From: Candidatus Rokuibacteriota bacterium
Lineage (GTDB): Bacteria > Methylomirabilota > Methylomirabilia > Rokubacteriales > CSP1-6
Direction of reading: 5' to 3'
Assembly: GCA_003220345.1 (NCBI GenBank)
Contig: QHSC01000082.1
Span: forward strand, 22,398-86,397
DNA length: 64,000 nt
Positions 60,565 to 64,000 of the stretch are shown piece after piece (the stretch's first letter is position 1; each line of letters begins with the position of its first letter). The notes beneath the pieces were generated by a model. It was not told the DNA's origin and did no database searches. It saw only the letters and a program-made list of their open reading frames with translations. The translations under genes were made by a program, and so were the position numbers.

Positions 60565-61251
60565 ATGGCCAAGCATAGGCAGGCGCAGACGTATACCCTG
60601 CGACGGGCCTCGTCTGTCGTCTTCTGCATGATCTCCATCCTCCCCCTGCTCCTCTTCGTGTACACGCTCTACGCTCTGGACGCGCTTCACCAGAGCGTCG
60701 CCCAGATCGGGCTCGCCTCCGCGCTCGTGATGTCGCTGATCGGCTTTTACATCTACTCGGTGATGATCTCCCGGCTCTCGGCCATCCTCCGCGATCTCGA
60801 AGAAGCCGAGGCGCAGCCCCCGCCGACCGCCGCCCCGACGGGCACGCTGGTAACGGCGGCCGTCGAGCCCACGCCAGGGATGGCGGCGCCGGGAGTGCCC
60901 AGAAACACGGCGCCCCCCGGCCGGCCGAGCCCCTTCACGGCGAGAAATCCCAAGGGCACAGGCGGACGGGCCAGCCTCGTGGTCCCCGGCATGGGACGGA
61001 TCACCGAGCTGAAGTCCAACGATGGGGGGGGCCTCGGCGATCTCGATTCGATGTGGAAGGCCGAGGCCCAGCCCCTCCTGGGCAAGCGCGTGCTCGTCGC
61101 CGTTCGCAACGCCGCCGACCCGATCAAGGGCACGTTGGCGCAGGTGACCAACGACGGCGTGATGATCGACCAGGACGACGGCAGCAAGGTGGGGATCAGC
61201 TACAACCGCATGTCGGCCATCGAGGCCAATTCCGCCTCCGAGCCTGCCTGA
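60565..61251 (+). CDS. Two-helix membrane protein with C-terminal LSm-like domain (228 aa)
   Basis: Unrecognised as a whole. Two membrane helices (about 19-37 and 48-67), a Pro/Ala/Gly-rich linker (80-165), then residues 171-221 with a beta-barrel pattern GKRVLVAVRNAADPIKG, LAQVTNDGVMIDQDDG and GISYNRMSAIE. The strand order looks like LSm/Hfq or RimP-C-type folds. Such a domain on a membrane tether is unusual. No neighbour explains it. Confidence 0.6.
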   Translation: MAKHRQAQTYTLRRASSVVFCMISILPLLLFVYTLYALDALHQSVAQIGLASALVMSLIGFYIYSVMISRLSAILRDLEEAEAQPPPTAAPTGTLVTAAVEPTPGMAAPGVPRNTAPPGRPSPFTARNPKGTGGRASLVVPGMGRITELKSNDGGGLGDLDSMWKAEAQPLLGKRVLVAVRNAADPIKGTLAQVTNDGVMIDQDDGSKVGISYNRMSAIEANSASEPA

Positions 61252-61257
61252 GAGTCC

Positions 61258-62175
61258 CTAGCGCGGTCCGCGTAGCGGCGCGCACGGATCGCCGCGCTCG
61301 ACCCCGGGGGTGAGCCAGCGAATGTAGCTCGAGCGGGGTCCCGGCAGCGACTCACCCGGTGCCGCTTCCACGAAGTCGACGATGAGCTGGCGCGTGCCGG
61401 GACGCAGAGCGTGAAGCTGATCCGGTAGCCCGCCTCGCTCCAGGTGGCCCCGCCCCACGATGACCACGACCCGCCGCCCCTCGTCGAGGGCCTGGCCGAT
61501 GTGGCGCGCCATGACGACGTTGCGCGCGTGCCAGGCCTGCGCCATGAACGGGATGGCCGCGGCGGGGAGCAGCCCGCAGTGCGCCTCGGCAATCTCGCGC
61601 TCGAGCCGCGCCTCGCGTTCCGGATCAGGCCGAAGTCGCGAGGCGACTCGATCGCGCTCGGCCCCGGGAAGGACGCCGAGCCCCTCCTTCGCGATCCGAC
61701 GGACCGTGGGAGGATCGAGATCGGCCGCGAGCACGGGCAGGCGATCAGTGAGGGCAAGCTCGAACAAGGGCTGGTACATCGCGAAGTCGGGCCAGCCGCG
61801 CTCGCGCCAGCGCAGGCGGGCATCGAGGGGGGCGCCGTCGGCACCGCGCATGACCTCGTCCACCTCTGGCTGCTGTTCCTGGGTGAGCATCTCGAAGGCC
61901 AGCGCGGGGCGGGCGCCGGCCCGGAGCATTGCCTGGAGCACGCGCGCCTGATGGGCGTGGTGCACCGGGTTGTCGTGGGTCTCCCCGAGATAGACGACGC
62001 GCGCGAGACTCGCGCGCGCTGCGACAAGGCGCGCCTGGCCCTCGGGGTTGCCGTCCTGGGGGAGGACGAAGCCACCGGCGGCGGCCGCGCAGCCGCCCAG
62101 AGCGAGCGCGGCGGCCAGGCCGGCCAGCGCCGAGCGGCTAGCTCGTCCGCCGCCGCACGAGCGCGTCGAGGGCAT
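61258..62175 (-). CDS. ChaN-like heme-binding lipoprotein (305 aa)
   Basis: Lipoprotein of the ChaN/Tiki (DUF399) fold. Lipobox LGGC (Cys29), then the family motif GETHDNPVHHAHQ and PALAFEMLTQEQQ, the conserved YQPLFELA and VIVGRGHLERGGLP. ChaN binds heme pairs and works in iron uptake in Campylobacter; here no heme transport genes are adjacent. The start is uncertain (62193 or 62175); both overlap the TPR gene end by about 40 bases. Confidence 0.85.
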   Translation of the reverse strand: MPSTRSCGGGRASRSALAGLAAALALGGCAAAAGGFVLPQDGNPEGQARLVAARASLARVVYLGETHDNPVHHAHQARVLQAMLRAGARPALAFEMLTQEQQPEVDEVMRGADGAPLDARLRWRERGWPDFAMYQPLFELALTDRLPVLAADLDPPTVRRIAKEGLGVLPGAERDRVASRLRPDPEREARLEREIAEAHCGLLPAAAIPFMAQAWHARNVVMARHIGQALDEGRRVVVIVGRGHLERGGLPDQLHALRPGTRQLIVDFVEAAPGESLPGPRSSYIRWLTPGVERGDPCAPLRGPR

Positions 62176-64000
62176 GGCGATGGCGGGGGTCATCGGGCTG
62201 CAGGCGGCGCGCTTCCCGGCAGGCCGCTTCAGCTTCCTCGAGCCGCCCTAGTCGCGCGAGCACGTCGGAGAGCCGCGCGTACGCCTCCGCGTGATCGGGC
62301 TTGATCCGGATGGTTTCGCGATAGGCCCGCTCGCAGGCCTCGTGCTTCCCCTGTTTCTCCAGCGCGGTCCAGAGGTTGAAGTGACTCTGCGCATCGTCAG
62401 GCCGCAAGCGCAGCGCCTCGCGGTAGACGGCCTCCGCCTCGACGTGGAGTCCCTGGGCCAGGAGCACGCGGCCGAGGCCGCGATACGAGGCGATCCGCTG
62501 TTCCTTCACGCGGATCGCCTCGCGGAAGGCCACGGCAGATTCGGGCAGACGGCCTTGCTCGCTCAGCAGCTCGCCCAGATCCGCCCAGGCGCGCGCGTAG
62601 GCGGGATTGTGCAGGACGGCGTCGCGAAACGCGCGCTCGGCCATCTCGTAGCGGCCTTGAAAGTAGAGGCTCATGCCCAGGCCGCGGTGAAGCGAGGCGC
62701 CGTCGGGCTTGCGATGGAGGGCCTCGCGGTAGGCGCTCTCCGACTCGGGGTGACGCCCCTGACGGCCGAGGCCCAGGGCCAGGTTGGCCCAGGCGATGAC
62801 GTCGCCGGGATTCAGGCGAATCGCCTCGCGCAGCTCCACTTCGGCGTCGGCGTGTCGCCCTTGCCGGCCGAGGGCAATGCCGAGATCCAGGTGATGATCG
62901 GCGTTGCCGGGGTCGAGCCGGACGGCTTCGCGGAAGGCCGCCTCGGCGTTCGGCTCGAGGCCCTGAGCCTCGAAGGCGGCGCCGAGATCGGCGTAGAGAT
63001 GCGCCGCGCCGGGCCGGAGCGCGATGGCGCGAGCGCACGCCTGCGCCTCCGTCTCCCAGTCGGCCTGGCGCCGGGCCACCGAGGCGAGGCCGACCCATGA
63101 CGGGAGATCGGACGGGTCGAGATCGAGCGCCTGCTGAAAGGCCGCGCGTGCCTCCGGCAGCCGTCCCTGACGCTCGAGGGCCAGACCCAGGCGTCGGCGC
63201 CAGGGCGCGCGATCGGGCTCGCGCTTCACCGCCTCGCCGAAGGCCTGGGCCGCCTCGCCATGACGCTTGAGTCGCCAGAGGGTCAGGGCGAGGCCGCCAT
63301 AGAGGCGCGCGGGCTGCGGGTGGCGTCGGATCGCCTCACGATAACGCGCCGCCGCCTCGCCCCACCGCCGCGCCCGGCGGAGCGCCGCGGCCAGGTGCAC
63401 GAGCGCTCGGTCGGAGGCAGGGTCGATGCGGAGCGCCTCCGCAAAGGACTCTGCCGCGTCGCCATGACGGCCCTGGCCGACCAGGGCGAGCCCGCGCCCG
63501 ACATGCGCCACGGCATGGCGTGGAGAAAGGCGCGCCGCCTCGCCAAAGGCCGCCTCGGCCTCGATGAAGCGCCCGAGACTCATCAGGGTCCGGCCGAGGT
63601 TCTGGTGCGCCTCGGCGAGCTCAGGGACGCGCGCGACGGCTCGCCGGAGGGCCGCCTCCTCGTCGTGGGTCCTGGCTTGCCGGCGGCACATGAGCGCCTG
63701 TCGGAGATGCGCGAGGCCGTGGTCCGGTTTCAGTCGAGCGGCTTCGGCATACGCGGCCTCGGCCTCGGGCCAGCGGCGTTGCCGCTCAAGGGCTATCCCC
63801 AGCTTGAAGTGGGCCCGCGGCGCTCGCGGCGAGAGCTCGAGAGCCGCGGCGAAGCTCTCGGCGGCTTCGACGAAGCGCCGCTGATCGAGCAAGATCTCGC
63901 CGAGCTCCACGTGCGCGGAGGAAGAGCGCGGCCAGCGCTCCACGACGCCGCGAAGCTCCGCCTCCGCTTCGTCCAGGCGACGCTGGCGGCGCAGCGAGGC
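62138..64000 (-). CDS. Giant tetratricopeptide-repeat protein, cut by right edge
   Basis: About 620 codons are visible without stop to the right edge; the true start lies outside. Some seventeen or eighteen 34-residue TPR units are seen, each with the pattern like GRFIEAEAAFGEAARLSPRHA, and FREAVRLDPGNADHHLDLGIA. The C-terminal end RHALDALVRRRTS closes the repeat. No enzyme domain is visible in this part. It could be a peptidoglycan/cell-envelope scaffold or an O-GlcNAc-transferase-like protein; nothing decides. Confidence 0.85.
   Translation of the reverse strand, partial: ASLRRQRRLDEAEAELRGVVERWPRSSSAHVELGEILLDQRRFVEAAESFAAALELSPRAPRAHFKLGIALERQRRWPEAEAAYAEAARLKPDHGLAHLRQALMCRRQARTHDEEAALRRAVARVPELAEAHQNLGRTLMSLGRFIEAEAAFGEAARLSPRHAVAHVGRGLALVGQGRHGDAAESFAEALRIDPASDRALVHLAAALRRARRWGEAAARYREAIRRHPQPARLYGGLALTLWRLKRHGEAAQAFGEAVKREPDRAPWRRRLGLALERQGRLPEARAAFQQALDLDPSDLPSWVGLASVARRQADWETEAQACARAIALRPGAAHLYADLGAAFEAQGLEPNAEAAFREAVRLDPGNADHHLDLGIALGRQGRHADAEVELREAIRLNPGDVIAWANLALGLGRQGRHPESESAYREALHRKPDGASLHRGLGMSLYFQGRYEMAERAFRDAVLHNPAYARAWADLGELLSEQGRLPESAVAFREAIRVKEQRIASYRGLGRVLLAQGLHVEAEAVYREALRLRPDDAQSHFNLWTALEKQGKHEACERAYRETIRIKPDHAEAYARLSDVLARLGRLEEAEAACREARRLQPDDPRHRHALDALVRRRTS

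Overview
The window is a high-GC bacterial chromosome segment (64 kb) with dense, mostly co-directional operons, many ATGA or GTGA stop/start overlaps, and no RNA genes, CRISPR array or intact insertion sequence that I can see. The mix of a dcw cell-division cluster, several peptide/amide ABC cassettes, CaiB, LLM and amidase catabolic genes, a fused indolepyruvate:ferredoxin oxidoreductase, a MucR regulator and type IV pilus minor pilins would fit an uncultured soil lineage such as Rokubacteria/Methylomirabilota or a deep deltaproteobacterial relative. That placement is inference from gene content only.

Layout. 1-3053 (minus): start of the dcw operon, mraZ-rsmH-ftsL-ftsI, with a good sigma70 promoter and possible MraZ boxes; ftsI runs off the left edge. 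3154-10805 (minus): a long run of family 5 substrate-binding protein, two permeases, amidase, 3-hydroxyacyl-CoA dehydrogenase, DUF983 protein, pseudopilin and M48 lipoprotein. 10935-11063: tandem hairpin repeats. 11212-12776: a coupled 40-aa membrane peptide / MucR / small secreted protein trio and a membrane protein with a duplicated translation start region. 12986-13289: wreck of a sigma54 activator. 13501-17182: CPBP protease, then a heme-oxygenase-like diiron protein + Rieske + GlcG/HbpS-type operon, and a 1-Cys peroxiredoxin. 17276-21128: a long palindromic element and a decaying second peptide-ABC cassette (one ATPase has lost its Walker A region, and the binding protein may be reduced to a 13-codon stub).

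21413-31266: MBL-fold hydrolase, PDZ-first serine protease, a degenerate NlpC-like membrane protein, the 1158-aa indolepyruvate oxidoreductase, a diheme peroxidase and a second amidase. 31291-37263: M48/DUF898 membrane pair, CaiB CoA-transferase, sarcosine-oxidase-like flavoprotein and an enolase-superfamily enzyme. 37345-40867: secreted TPR-like protein plus two unrelated substrate-binding-fold proteins with no transporter. 40888-45577: tesA diverging from ybbA-ybbP and a pseudouridine synthase. 45635-47723: SDR and thiolase, followed by a second copy of the palindromic element. 47818-52130: large hybrid histidine kinase and two small proteins. 52137-55278: ATP-grasp enzyme, alpha/beta hydrolase and LLM oxidoreductase. 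55472-58882: a minor-pilin operon behind a sigma54-type promoter. 58885-58968: a perfect 26-bp inverted repeat. 58970-64000: peptidase E, HAD phosphatase, a membrane protein with an LSm-like tail, ChaN-like lipoprotein, and a giant TPR protein running off the right edge.

Recurring themes are short -10 boxes 6-9 bases before start codons lacking a Shine-Dalgarno sequence (probable leaderless mRNAs), dispersed GC-rich hairpin elements between genes, and small deletions or duplications that broke at least two genes.
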